NCBI RefSeq assembly: GCF_037892195.1
Contig: NZ_JATACI010000003.1
Location: 90,068 to 154,067 of the forward strand
Length of the DNA: 64,000 nt
Origin: Yoonia sp. GPGPB17
Lineage (GTDB): Bacteria > Pseudomonadota > Alphaproteobacteria > Rhodobacterales > Rhodobacteraceae
Direction: 5' to 3'
Both the position numbers and the translations under genes were made by a program. Positions within the stretch are counted from its first letter, which is position 1. Every line of letters begins with the position of its first letter. The notes under the pieces are model-generated. The model did not search any database. It saw nothing but the letters and a program-made list of their open reading frames with translations, and was not told the DNA's origin. Below are positions 18,132-27,253 of this stretch, in pieces.

Positions 18132-18526
18132 AGGACCGAGCTTTGCTGAAGAGCGGAAGACAGCCGGGTCACGAAATGGCGCATAGTCCTGACACCGCCG
18201 AATTGGTGCGTGATGCGTTGATGTTTGCTGTTGAAGATCAAGACCTGCGGAACAGACTGAAAATGGGACGTTAGCGGATGACGCAGGCCATCTTCAAAGG
18301 TTGTGAATGGCAATACTGGTTGCCGATCCATTGACGCCACGAGCACATCGATACCTGCTTGCTCCTGAAGCTGTTTCAAGACCGGAGCGATGGCCGCACA
18401 GTATGGACACGTGCTTTGAGCAACAAAGATCACACCCAACCTGGAAGGTGATGCATTGGCCGCCTGAGCTGACAGCAGAAGTGCTGCAGGCAATGCAGCA
18501 ACAAACTTACGCCTATTCATAGACAT
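18128..18526 (-). CDS. Thioredoxin-like periplasmic protein (TrbB-like position)
   Basis: 132 aa with a signal peptide (RRKFVAALPAALLLSAQAANA) and a CPYC redox site in STCPYCAAIAPVLKQL, then the cis-proline region SVPQVLIFN. It occupies the spot near traN-traF where F carries the disulfide isomerase trbB, and probably plays that role for cysteine-rich transfer proteins. It overlaps traN and traF. An alternative start is ATG 18520. Confidence 0.8.
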   Translation of the reverse strand: MSMNRRKFVAALPAALLLSAQAANASPSRLGVIFVAQSTCPYCAAIAPVLKQLQEQAGIDVLVASMDRQPVLPFTTFEDGLRHPLTSHFQSVPQVLIFNSKHQRITHQFGGVRTMRHFVTRLSSALQQSSVL

Positions 18527-20201
18527 CTCGGACCTCCGGCTGTGAAAGAAGAATGTTGTCCTGGATCAACCCCGAAAGATCGGAGGGTGCGATTGATCCA
18601 ACACCCTCGAAGGCATCACCGAATGCAGACGAGAAATCGATAAGGCTCCAATCGATGGCTTCCATCTCGTCCTGTGTCATCGCGCGGCAACTGAACGAGC
18701 CATACAACTGACGAAGACCTTGCTCTGAGATAATGCGGGCGATGCGGCTGTTATAAGTGCAGTAACGACGTGAACGCTGAGCACAGACAAATAGGAGGCG
18801 TCGAGAGCAATAAGTACTCATGTAAACGGCAGCACCAGCCTGTTTAGCACCGTACAAAGCAACTTCCCCTGAGTTACATTCAGCGATGGTACCAAGTGCC
18901 CATCCAGAATCGGCACAACAGTTGATCGTTCCCAAAATACCAACACGGCAGCGGCGGCGCGTCGCGCTAAAATACTGAACGTCAAAATCCCCGTCGACGT
19001 TGCCAAGTAGACGATCGATGATGGACATATCGTGCTCAAACTCACTCGCCATCGTGTTCAGAGCTTCGATGCCGACGAGTGCGACACCAATATCATCGTT
19101 AGTATCGTGCGGGATCGATTGCGTTACACCGCCTACAGTCACATTGACGGCTTCGCATGTCGCATCGAACGCCTGACTATCAGGGGAACCGCATTGGTAT
19201 GTCTGCTCAAAGGCGCCACAGATGCCATCTTCGTCCATCGAGTAGCAAACGGAGTTGGTCAGGCTGCAGCCGGCATCGCTTTCTAGTGCTCCGCAATCAC
19301 TGGTGTACTCTGTCGAAGCGCAGGTCCACTCCGTCTGTTCTTCAGTGCAATCCATCGGGACAAGCTCATCATTCACAACTTCGACCGAAGGCCCGGCAGT
19401 ACAGGTTGTCACGGGCGCTCCACACAACATTGATGAAAATCCATCTTCACAGGTTTCAGACCATGTGATGATCGGGTCATTGATGATGATGGCACCAACA
19501 GGGTTGCCAACAACTGTCATCGGCTCATCGCTTGAGCAGACAAACTCTGAAACGCGCCTGAAACACTCACCAAAAATGAACAAAGACTCACATTCATCTG
19601 AAGTCATTGTGCAATAAGAGGCTGCAGTGAGATCATCGTGACAGCTGCTATCATCCCCAAAGATGCCACCCAGTGTCTCGCAGCGGTGCGCCTGCGTCTT
19701 AATGACCGTGATTTCCGCCGTTGAGGTGCAAACCGATGTCGTCTGTGTGCGGGAACGATTGCAAACCCGCTGCAAGAGCGGGGCATCTTCAAAGTTCTCC
19801 ACGCTGCAGGTCCCACCGGATGTCGAGAAGGTCGAAGGATCAATCAGTGCTTCAGGATTAGACACAGCGCCATCAGCAACACCCAGTAGGCTTTGATCAG
19901 CGGCTGACACACTCCAATCACTGACGTTGTTCGTAAATGTTGAATACGCGTTGCCTTCCGCCGTATCCGAGCCGGACATAATTAGCCCACCATCTTCGAG
20001 ATCCCCGGTCCCCATGTCCGACAGGGGTAGATCGGTTTCAACAGGGACAGCGAGCACATCTTCAGCCGTTGACCTGTCGTAATCCGTGAAACGTTGAGCG
20101 TTCCCCAACGCATCTTGAGCAAGGCCTTGGTAGTCAACATCAGACTGAGCCCAAGAAAACGAAGGCAATATGAGCAATGCTAGAACAATTCCTCTTATCA
20201 T
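18513..20201 (-). CDS. traN: TraN, mating-pair stabilisation outer-membrane protein
   Basis: 562 aa with a signal peptide (ALLILPSFSWA) and a very high cysteine content spread over the C-terminal two thirds, the hallmark of TraN. TraN is an outer-membrane adhesin that recognises recipient surface proteins, so the central region is the part expected to vary between plasmids. The frame is intact. It overlaps trbC upstream and the thioredoxin-like gene downstream. Confidence 0.9.
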   Translation of the reverse strand: MIRGIVLALLILPSFSWAQSDVDYQGLAQDALGNAQRFTDYDRSTAEDVLAVPVETDLPLSDMGTGDLEDGGLIMSGSDTAEGNAYSTFTNNVSDWSVSAADQSLLGVADGAVSNPEALIDPSTFSTSGGTCSVENFEDAPLLQRVCNRSRTQTTSVCTSTAEITVIKTQAHRCETLGGIFGDDSSCHDDLTAASYCTMTSDECESLFIFGECFRRVSEFVCSSDEPMTVVGNPVGAIIINDPIITWSETCEDGFSSMLCGAPVTTCTAGPSVEVVNDELVPMDCTEEQTEWTCASTEYTSDCGALESDAGCSLTNSVCYSMDEDGICGAFEQTYQCGSPDSQAFDATCEAVNVTVGGVTQSIPHDTNDDIGVALVGIEALNTMASEFEHDMSIIDRLLGNVDGDFDVQYFSATRRRCRVGILGTINCCADSGWALGTIAECNSGEVALYGAKQAGAAVYMSTYCSRRLLFVCAQRSRRYCTYNSRIARIISEQGLRQLYGSFSCRAMTQDEMEAIDWSLIDFSSAFGDAFEGVGSIAPSDLSGLIQDNILLSQPEVRDVYE

Positions 20202-20899
20202 TGCTCAGACTCCAAAATCACTTGAACAGGAACTGCATTTGCAGTTTCGCCCTTGGCAATCACTTCCAAGAGAAATCGAAGGGGCACATTGCCAGCGGCA
20301 CGATCATGCTCCGGAACTACATCGGCATCGCAACCTTGGGTCTCACAGACATCGAGATTGACCATCGTTGAAACGAGCGTAGGGACTGCTGAAACCTCAA
20401 AACGTGTAAAGAGCGTCGGATCAATTATGAACCCTTGAGAGATATCAGAGCCTTCGTATACAGAGCGAACACGCTCCTCAGTTGCCAACACCGAGTTGTC
20501 GACAAAGCCATTGAACACGACGGGTATGCCTAGATCAGCTGCATCAGTCAGAACAGCTTTCAATGACGGTTCGGGCATCGAAAACGAAGCAAAGACAAAC
20601 ACGCCGCCAGGATAACGACGATCTTCACCGACACCCTCTGGTAGGTCCCCAGGACCAATGTTCAGCATCTCGCGTACGCGACCATTTTCGAGGCTGTCGA
20701 GGGCGCGCGCGGTGATATCATCGGGAAGGTCAAATTCCTGTTGAAGAAGGCGCAGACGCGACTGGAGATCTTCTCCAATCGCATCCGCCTCTTCCATACG
20801 ATCATCAATCAAGGCTCCGTGAGTGGCAGTACTTGGCAGTTGATCGGCGGAAAGAGAAGAAGCTGAAAAGCCAATGAGAAGGGTTAAAGTGCGCAGCAA
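20198..20899 (-). CDS. trbC: TrbC, F-type pilus assembly protein
   Basis: About 233 aa. The start is placed at TTG 20899 because GGAGGA stands 6-7 nt upstream; this gives a clean signal peptide (LRTLTLLIGFSASSLSA). The sequence FVFASFSMPEPSLKAVLTDA with a later VPTLV segment is the type-F TrbC domain, a thioredoxin-like fold acting in the periplasm with TraW. It overlaps traU and traN. Confidence 0.9.
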   Translation of the reverse strand: MLRTLTLLIGFSASSLSADQLPSTATHGALIDDRMEEADAIGEDLQSRLRLLQQEFDLPDDITARALDSLENGRVREMLNIGPGDLPEGVGEDRRYPGGVFVFASFSMPEPSLKAVLTDAADLGIPVVFNGFVDNSVLATEERVRSVYEGSDISQGFIIDPTLFTRFEVSAVPTLVSTMVNLDVCETQGCDADVVPEHDRAAGNVPLRFLLEVIAKGETANAVPVQVILESEQ

Positions 20900-21885
20900 T
20901 TTCTCTTCCTCCAAAATAGATATCCAAAAGACTCACCCACGTAGGGGGTCTCTTTGAATCGGTCGTAAAACTGGGTGGTTGCCCCAATGGGCGCACATGC
21001 GTAGCGGCCGGACGTGGATGGGAAGGGTCGCGTAATCTGCCGCCGATATTGGCTCTTAGGGATAATGGGTGCGAGCTGCGGTGTGCAGAGCGAGGTGTTT
21101 GATGCCGTGCGCTGTGCCAGCAACATCCGATGCATGCGCGCAAGAAGCTTTGCCGAAACGACCGATGTTGCTTGGACACCACCAGTATGATTGTTGGCGT
21201 CACCGGTCACGGGATAGAGCGGACCAGAGCAGCCATCGCACCAAAACAACTCATCAAGTGGAAGGTTGCCAGATGAAGCAACGGCGCAATCGGCAGCACA
21301 GGCACCTTGAGCAATCGGATTGGCAAACAGCAGGGCTTCTGGGTTCAAAAGTGTCGAGAGCTCCGCATCCATCCAGAGGGGATCAAGCTCGCTCATCCAC
21401 GCAAGATCAAATGCTGTCGTCTCCAGGCAAAGGGCATCGATCGTTGTTCCCAACATCGAAATCAGCGGGTAGTAATAATAATGCGCGTGCCACTTGGACC
21501 CGTTGTCACCACCATTGCTCGCGTTGACGCTGGTCCTGCCGCGTGAAAACAAACCGAAATCGACGTCGAAGCCAAGGTTTGAAAAGCACCCAGTTTCGTT
21601 GGATACATCAACCAAACGTGCAGGTTCCCAAATGCCGATCGACAGGCCAATGCGAGGGATCGGAAAAGCCGGGCAGACGCAAAGCGGAAAATTTGGGTTG
21701 TTTGTGTCAGGACGTGATGCACCAAGGTTCATAGAAAGAGCACCAACGGAAATCGGGAAAATGCAATCCCAGCAGACTTCCGTGATTGGATTGAGGAAGC
21801 GCGCATTGCATTTGGCTTGGGCCACATTGGCGGACATGAAAATCGCCACAATGGCGGAGAAGATGAGTGGTGCGAGGCGTTTCAC
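20884..21885 (-). CDS. traU: TraU, F-type conjugation protein
   Basis: About 333 aa. GTG 21885 overlaps the upstream stop (GTGA) and is preferred; GTG 21894 is possible. Signal peptide (LIFSAIVAIFMSANVAQA), then the conserved CNARFLNPITEVCWDCIFPI and cysteine-rich body, ending FGYLFWRKRNCC as in F TraU. It is needed for DNA transfer more than for pilus formation in F. Confidence 0.93.
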   Translation of the reverse strand: MKRLAPLIFSAIVAIFMSANVAQAKCNARFLNPITEVCWDCIFPISVGALSMNLGASRPDTNNPNFPLCVCPAFPIPRIGLSIGIWEPARLVDVSNETGCFSNLGFDVDFGLFSRGRTSVNASNGGDNGSKWHAHYYYYPLISMLGTTIDALCLETTAFDLAWMSELDPLWMDAELSTLLNPEALLFANPIAQGACAADCAVASSGNLPLDELFWCDGCSGPLYPVTGDANNHTGGVQATSVVSAKLLARMHRMLLAQRTASNTSLCTPQLAPIIPKSQYRRQITRPFPSTSGRYACAPIGATTQFYDRFKETPYVGESFGYLFWRKRNCCAL

Positions 21886-22280
21886 TTGTGCCACCCCGCT
21901 TTTTTGTCACCAGCATCCCGAATATTGTGTTGGCGATTGTAGGCTTCTTCACGCCAATCTTCGGGCCAATAGCTAGTGAATTCCTCAATTTGAGTATCGT
22001 CGAGATTAAGTGTCGAGGTTGAAACAAGCTCAGCGGATAGCAGTCCTTCGGGATCGGCAAGCTGGCCTGCAGCATCTGCATAGTCAGGCTGCCCGTCATC
22101 GGTCAGAAAGTCTTCGCCGAGGGTTCTTAGTTCAGACCCATCGTCTTCAATCGAAAATGACTGGGTATCGGCGCAAACAAGCCTCGCGATGGAAACAAGC
22201 CGCTTCGCCTGATCGCTTGTTAACATGTATGTCTTGGTCACTTCGACAAAGACGAAGTCATCATTCGTAAGTTTGCTCAT
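21882..22280 (-). CDS. Hypothetical protein inside the transfer operon
   Basis: 132 aa, soluble, strongly acidic, no signal peptide. Begins MSKLTNDDFVFVEVTKTYML and has a Trp-rich end (TSYWPEDWREEAYNRQHN). It sits between traW and traU with four-base overlaps on both sides, so it is translated with them. No F counterpart recognised; it may be a lineage-specific regulator or cytosolic chaperone. Confidence 0.7.
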   Translation of the reverse strand: MSKLTNDDFVFVEVTKTYMLTSDQAKRLVSIARLVCADTQSFSIEDDGSELRTLGEDFLTDDGQPDYADAAGQLADPEGLLSAELVSTSTLNLDDTQIEEFTSYWPEDWREEAYNRQHNIRDAGDKKAGWHK

Positions 22281-22909
22281 CGATCAGACCCTCCTGTGAC
22301 TGGGATTTCTTCAACCATCATCAAAGGATCAGCACGGCTGACCACGGAAGGGACCACAGTCAGGCCAAAGCGCGCGGAGATCACCCCTCCCTGGTCGAAG
22401 TAGAAGAGCTTTTGGTGGGTTTCTGTCAGCTCCAGTGGCGCACCATTGACGAGGATGATTTTCACGGGTTCCTGATCGGCCAGATTGACAGCAAAGGCGA
22501 CCTGATCGGAATCGTCACCATCTATAAACACCAGCCGCTGATTGAAGCGGCTATGCTCAAGCGGGTTCACACGAGTACCGGCGCGGGCAAACACAACCCC
22601 GCGATGGTCTGCAAGATCGCGATCCAGAATGATGGAAAGATCGACATTATAGCTTCTGTAAACCTCTGCAGGGCGCATACCGGCGACGGGGATCGGCCTG
22701 TTGACCCTGGAACGCGCTTTTTCCTGCATATCTTCCTGCATTTGCGCGAGTTCGCCATTCGATTCCATCTCGGAAAGGCGACCCAGAATGGTATCAAGAA
22801 CGGAAGGCTCTTCGACCGGGAACAATGCGCCGAAAACGCCATAGTCAACCGCATGAGCAGGACCGGAAAGAAACAGAACTGAAGCGAAGACACGCAAGAA
22901 GGATTTCAC
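22277..22909 (-). CDS. traW: TraW, F-type pilus assembly protein
   Basis: 210 aa, GTG start overlapping the peptidase stop. Signal peptide (FLRVFASVLFLSGPAHA), a helical segment, then the conserved TraW pattern: YNVDLSIILDRDLADHRG, RVNPLE, and LVFIDGDD, with KIILVNGAPLEL near the end. It acts in the periplasm with TrbC. Frame intact. Confidence 0.92.
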   Translation of the reverse strand: MKSFLRVFASVLFLSGPAHAVDYGVFGALFPVEEPSVLDTILGRLSEMESNGELAQMQEDMQEKARSRVNRPIPVAGMRPAEVYRSYNVDLSIILDRDLADHRGVVFARAGTRVNPLEHSRFNQRLVFIDGDDSDQVAFAVNLADQEPVKIILVNGAPLELTETHQKLFYFDQGGVISARFGLTVVPSVVSRADPLMMVEEIPVTGGSDR

Positions 22910-23448
22910 AGCCCTGCCTCCCGGAAATCGGCCATCACAGGAAGAGGCCAGCCGCGCCCGATCAACTGATCTTTGGAAATAAGACCAATCACACTGTAGC
23001 GACTGTCGAGACTATCTGGTGAAGTGCCAAAAACAGCGTAGTGGCCATCTGGTATGACGCCGGGCGCAATCCTGGCAGCAACCGGCTGACCGTCCTTAAT
23101 CCAAAGCGGGTAACAATGATCGTTGACGCACGGACTACCATCGGCATCTATCGTGATTTCATCGCCTGGCAGCCCGCCAATCCGCTTCACAAACTGAAAC
23201 TCACCAAATCGATCCTGAAGGATTTCCGGCATCTCAGCAGCAATAACAGTGCCATGGCGAAGCAGAATTGGATGTTCAAACACAACAAAAGCAGGTTCTT
23301 CCAGCGACTGTGACGCATTCATGATGAGATTGAACTGATCCACCACAAAGATGCAGCCAACGCCAAAAATGATGGTCCCGTATCCAAATGCGCGGCGTGC
23401 GCGGGAAGGCTTACGTTTGGTTGATTTGGTCTCAGAACTGTCAGTCAT
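22906..23448 (-). CDS. S26-family signal peptidase (TraF/TrhF-like)
   Basis: 180 aa with one N-terminal membrane segment (YGTIIFGVGCIFVVDQF). The S26 catalytic serine is probably in NASQSLEEP and the general-base lysine is in FVKRIGGLPGD, a well-kept motif. In F-like systems of the TrhF type a plasmid signal peptidase matures pilin or other tra products. It overlaps trbI and traW, so it belongs to the operon. Confidence 0.87.
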   Translation of the reverse strand: MTDSSETKSTKRKPSRARRAFGYGTIIFGVGCIFVVDQFNLIMNASQSLEEPAFVVFEHPILLRHGTVIAAEMPEILQDRFGEFQFVKRIGGLPGDEITIDADGSPCVNDHCYPLWIKDGQPVAARIAPGVIPDGHYAVFGTSPDSLDSRYSVIGLISKDQLIGRGWPLPVMADFREAGL

Positions 23449-23831
23449 TGTAGAAGCCCCGTTTGTTGAAGAAGGTCAGGGGTGATGTCGCGCACACCGC
23501 CAAGAACGGCAGCTGAATTGACGATCATCAAGCCACGCTCGCTTGCGTATGCTTGGACAATGGGATCCAAGTTGGCGTTCAATACTCTGACACGCGCCTG
23601 CAGCTCTTCATCAGATACATCGCGGCCCTGCGCATCAACGAAACCACGGATGAGATCAGCTGCATCAATAGAAACGATTTCAGGGCGCCCCAGATTGCCG
23701 GTACGATCCAACACCGTCAGGGTGATTGCGACGTTCACAAGAGCGAAACAGGCGGCCCCGCCCAAAAAGCCGATAAGGTTGGTTATGTTAAATAAGTCAG
23801 TCGTACTGACCTTATTTTTGTGGTCAGGCAT
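23445..23831 (-). CDS. trbI: TrbI-like inner-membrane protein
   Basis: 128 aa from ATG 23831, which overlaps the upstream stop. One N-terminal membrane segment (NLIGFLGGAACFALVNVAIT) is followed by a periplasmic helical domain ending RDITPDLLQQTGLL, a layout seen in F TrbI, which affects pilus length and retraction. Position before traW also matches F order (traC-trbI-traW). Confidence 0.78.
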   Translation of the reverse strand: MPDHKNKVSTTDLFNITNLIGFLGGAACFALVNVAITLTVLDRTGNLGRPEIVSIDAADLIRGFVDAQGRDVSDEELQARVRVLNANLDPIVQAYASERGLMIVNSAAVLGGVRDITPDLLQQTGLLQ

Positions 23832-24087
23832 CGGATTTCTCTTCTTCAGAACTCTCGTTATCAACCGGCGGACTAAGAGCAGAGGCACCGGCAACCAGAC
23901 CAAATGTAAGAGGTACCAACATCATAAAACCTGACACCAAAATGTGCTCCTGCATGTAGCCACCGCGCCACGCATCGGGGACCTCAGCCAAAGTCAAGAC
24001 AAGAAGAATTATGAAAAAGACGAGCGAGCCTAAAAGATACACAAAGCTCACAGCGGACGGCTCAGTCGATTTTGATTGATCGGTCAT
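23824..24087 (-). CDS. Two-pass membrane protein in the tra operon
   Basis: 87 aa with two hydrophobic helices (about residues 13-33 and 50-72) and an acidic tail (ESSEEEKSDA). It overlaps both neighbours. No F counterpart recognised; it may be an assembly factor or exclusion protein specific to this plasmid group. Confidence 0.7.
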   Translation of the reverse strand: MTDQSKSTEPSAVSFVYLLGSLVFFIILLVLTLAEVPDAWRGGYMQEHILVSGFMMLVPLTFGLVAGASALSPPVDNESSEEEKSDA

Positions 24088-24278
24088 TCGATATGCTCCT
24101 TAGACGATGAAAAATTCTTATTAGAATGCGCTTTGGAGCGCCCTGCATCATGGACAAAACCAAACCGACGAAACTCTTTAGAGAGCTTCCGCCAAACCCA
24201 GCACAGGCCGTCGAATGTGAACATTGCAATGGTCGCAACACCGACCATAGCCAGCCAAATAGTGAGTCCATCAAGCAT
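24084..24278 (-). CDS. Single-pass membrane peptide in the tra operon
   Basis: 64 aa with one membrane helix (IWLAMVGVATIAMFTFDGL) and a basic tail (WRKLSKEFRR). The ATG overlaps the traC stop (TGATG) and its own stop overlaps the next start, so it is almost certainly translated. Function unknown. Confidence 0.65.
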   Translation of the reverse strand: MLDGLTIWLAMVGVATIAMFTFDGLCWVWRKLSKEFRRFGFVHDAGRSKAHSNKNFSSSKEHIE

Positions 24279-26758
24279 CAGATGACCTCCCCGCTCTCAA
24301 CAAGCTGTTCGAGGGCGTCACCCATGTTCATGCCACGCACATTGACCAGGTCATTAAGTTTCTGGACCATGTGTCCTGTGGTCGAGAAAATCGCCAAGGA
24401 GTACTTATCGAGGAGAAGTCGACCAAAGAGCCAGCCTTCCGGGCCGCGAATGCCGCACTCGGAAAACTGGCCTTTGACGGAGGTGAGTGATTTCAAACTA
24501 TGCGCAATGCCTTCAGGGGCATTCAGCCGCCCGTCAGCCACAAGCTGATCGATGACCTCTGGTTTCTGCGACAGAAAGATGGTCCAGTCACTGTTTTGAA
24601 GACAAACGAGTGCAGCCGGATTTTCATAGTAATCCAGCATCGATTGCGTGCCAGTAATCAATGCTCCGGTGTATTTGCGGGCGCGCCGAACCACGCCTTC
24701 GAGAAATTTCGCCGTCTCAGCACCAAGCATGTCCCAAGCTTCATCGATCAGGATGGCGACACGGGTCGAACGATCCGTTTTGAACATGAGTTCTGTGCCG
24801 AGGAACATGATGATCTGCAGAACAACGGCTTCGAGATCCTTCTGAGACTTCAGCTCAGACATCTCGAAAACAGTGAAGGCGCTATCGATCGACACGTTTG
24901 AAGGCCCGTCAAACATTTCACCGTATGTCCCGCCGACCGCGTAACGGCTCAGCTTGGTGATAACGTCAATCAAGCGAGGTTCTTTCTCGACGTTGGATTT
25001 TAGGATGCCTAGAACTTCGGTGACGTTGCCATCGTTGCCGAGCTTGTCCCACACTTCAGCACAGGCCAATTCGATAAACTCTTCCTCAATCCCGGAAACG
25101 CGACCTTCGCGCTGCTCACCCAGGTTGGCCATCGTTGCGATCACGCGAGTGATCAATTCCAGCGCTTCGCCCCGATACTCGATTGAATCCATGTGTTCAG
25201 CACTGAGCATTGCGAATGGATTGAGACGAAACTGACTGCCAGATCCGATACTCAGCCAATCGCCACCAATAATTTCACAAGTAGTCTTGAACGACTGTCC
25301 ATCATCGATGACCAAAACACGGCCACCACCAGAGTAGATTGAAGTGACCAGTTCCTGCATGAATACTGACTTACCGGCACCCGACTTACCAACAACCGAA
25401 ACGTTGTAGTTGCCGGAAGAGCGATAGTTGTCCCAGTCACACAATTGGCCTTGGCGACCGCACAACAGCAAACCTGTGTACTCTCGCGCACCAACAAATT
25501 CACCGTGGATCGGAGCCAATGCGGTGACTGCAGCACCCTTCCTCTTTTTCACACGAGAGGCTTTCCGCATGTCTTCGATACGTGGGCCACTGGCCTGAAA
25601 CGGAAGACCTGCGAGAAACACTGGGAGCTGAAGAAAGTTGTCTTTTTCCAACGTAACGCCGACCATCGAGTAGATTTTGCGCATCTCGGACAAGGCCGCA
25701 GTACTGTCATCAACGTCACCGCGCGCGTAGGCTGAAACGGTCGTTAGTGTCTCAAAGATACGTTCGCCACGTTCGAGCTGACTTTGAAGGCCTTCAAACT
25801 CAGCATCTTGCTCCGGCAAATCCGACATCCACTTCCCGAAGTTAGTCGTTTTTGCGTGTTCAAGTTTCGCACGTTTTTTGACCACCTCAGACATACTCTG
25901 ACGGTTTGGTTTTGAACGGGCCGTTAGACATGTCAAAACCGGCCCATGAGGGTTATCATCTGGCCTGTCGGGCGAGCCATTAAACAATGATCCCAGCGCT
26001 GCAGCCCACTCGTGCGGGACCATGCGGACCGTCGCAGAAGAGACGGACAACTCTGGAGAATTGAGGAAAGACATGCCGTCGCTCGCGACGGCCAAGCCAG
26101 CACCCGGCAGTTGATAGTTCAGTGGGACATCATCGTCATAAACAAGTGGTTCTGCAGACACAGACCCCCGAGTGTGCAGCATCTCTGAAAGGAGCTCCAA
26201 AAAAACACTAGGCTGCACGTTCACGCAGAGCTGGTCGCCACCCATCGCAAGGATGAGGTTGCGGCGGAATTCCTTCAGACCTTTCAGCTGGCTTTGCGAC
26301 GGATCCCCATCGACCCACCCAGAAATCAAAATGCGACGCGAATGTGGAACGCACTTCATATGGCCATTCGTTCCAAAGCGAAGGCTGTTGAAGTGACCAA
26401 TCCGCCGTTCGACCATCTTGCGCATTAGTGGGGTTTGAATGTGGCGCTGGCTGGACCATCTGGTAAGATTCGGCATGAGATTTGGTGATGCCCAGGAAAT
26501 GAATTGAACTGTTCCATCGGGTGGGCAGTAGCTGGAAATGGCTGTTTGAAGTGTCCGAAACACGTCGGCACCAATGACCGGTGGCGTCTCAAGAAGAAAG
26601 CCGACAGTCCCATCGTTGTGGAACAAATTGTCCTCTGGATCGTACACACGGTAGGACAGGAGATCAGAAAAAACATGGTCAACAAAAGACTGCCGATCTT
26701 CCATGGTGAATGGGGCATCATCGAACAGTGACGACATAAAGTTGGCAAACCCTCCCAT
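24278..26758 (-). CDS. traC: TraC, F-type secretion ATPase (VirB4 family)
   Basis: 826 aa, uninterrupted. Walker A SVVGKSGAGKSVFMQE near residue 458 and Walker B VAILIDEAWDML near residue 666 mark the VirB4/TraC ATPase that powers pilus assembly at the inner membrane. The N-terminal half (PFTMEDRQSFVDHVFSDLL and following) is typical of TraC. It starts at the traV stop and overlaps a small membrane gene downstream. Confidence 0.95.
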   Translation of the reverse strand: MGGFANFMSSLFDDAPFTMEDRQSFVDHVFSDLLSYRVYDPEDNLFHNDGTVGFLLETPPVIGADVFRTLQTAISSYCPPDGTVQFISWASPNLMPNLTRWSSQRHIQTPLMRKMVERRIGHFNSLRFGTNGHMKCVPHSRRILISGWVDGDPSQSQLKGLKEFRRNLILAMGGDQLCVNVQPSVFLELLSEMLHTRGSVSAEPLVYDDDVPLNYQLPGAGLAVASDGMSFLNSPELSVSSATVRMVPHEWAAALGSLFNGSPDRPDDNPHGPVLTCLTARSKPNRQSMSEVVKKRAKLEHAKTTNFGKWMSDLPEQDAEFEGLQSQLERGERIFETLTTVSAYARGDVDDSTAALSEMRKIYSMVGVTLEKDNFLQLPVFLAGLPFQASGPRIEDMRKASRVKKRKGAAVTALAPIHGEFVGAREYTGLLLCGRQGQLCDWDNYRSSGNYNVSVVGKSGAGKSVFMQELVTSIYSGGGRVLVIDDGQSFKTTCEIIGGDWLSIGSGSQFRLNPFAMLSAEHMDSIEYRGEALELITRVIATMANLGEQREGRVSGIEEEFIELACAEVWDKLGNDGNVTEVLGILKSNVEKEPRLIDVITKLSRYAVGGTYGEMFDGPSNVSIDSAFTVFEMSELKSQKDLEAVVLQIIMFLGTELMFKTDRSTRVAILIDEAWDMLGAETAKFLEGVVRRARKYTGALITGTQSMLDYYENPAALVCLQNSDWTIFLSQKPEVIDQLVADGRLNAPEGIAHSLKSLTSVKGQFSECGIRGPEGWLFGRLLLDKYSLAIFSTTGHMVQKLNDLVNVRGMNMGDALEQLVESGEVI

Positions 26759-27157
26759 TATCTTGCTCCCCAGCGCGCTTCACGGACAACAAAATGGGCG
26801 TATGTACCTTCATGAAGGATTTCGGCTTCGTCGAGATATGGAGGCAACCATAAACGGCCCGTCTTTTCCGGGATTCTATACTGCGCCGACTGATAAGCAG
26901 CCCCGCCCGCGGGAACACCAGATACAGCAGACCCAGGCTTGCCACCGGTCAGGATCGGTTGCGTCAACTGGTCGTTTTGACTGTCTTGCTGGTTTTCAGA
27001 AACGGTTGCGCCGCCGATGACGCCAGATCCATCAATCTCGGCCATCGTTCTACAAGGCTGTCCCGTCTGTGCACCACACAGGAAATTCTTTTCAGTGCTG
27101 CTTTCACCACAGTCTAGCCAAAGCAACGGCGACGACAAAAATGAGTTGGCGGTTCAT
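26758..27157 (-). pseudogene. traV: TraV, outer-membrane lipoprotein (one frameshift in the lipobox)
   Basis: From ATG 27157 the signal reads MNRQLIFVVAVALA and then stops, because the Ala-Gly codons are replaced by the 7-mer GCTAGAC (27112-27118). Repaired, it gives ALAGC, a perfect lipobox, followed by GESSTEKNFLCGAQTGQPC, the cysteine pair of TraV. The mature protein (about 130 aa) forms the outer-membrane core with TraK and TraB. A downstream GTG cannot rescue export, so the break matters if real. Lies between traB and traC as in F. Confidence 0.82.
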
Positions 27158-27253
27158 TTTGAGTTCTCCAAATATGAGGGGAGCATGGGGCCACAAAACG
27201 GTTCATGCTCCGCGCATGCGCTAACAAACGCGCACAAGATCAAGAGGCGGAAC

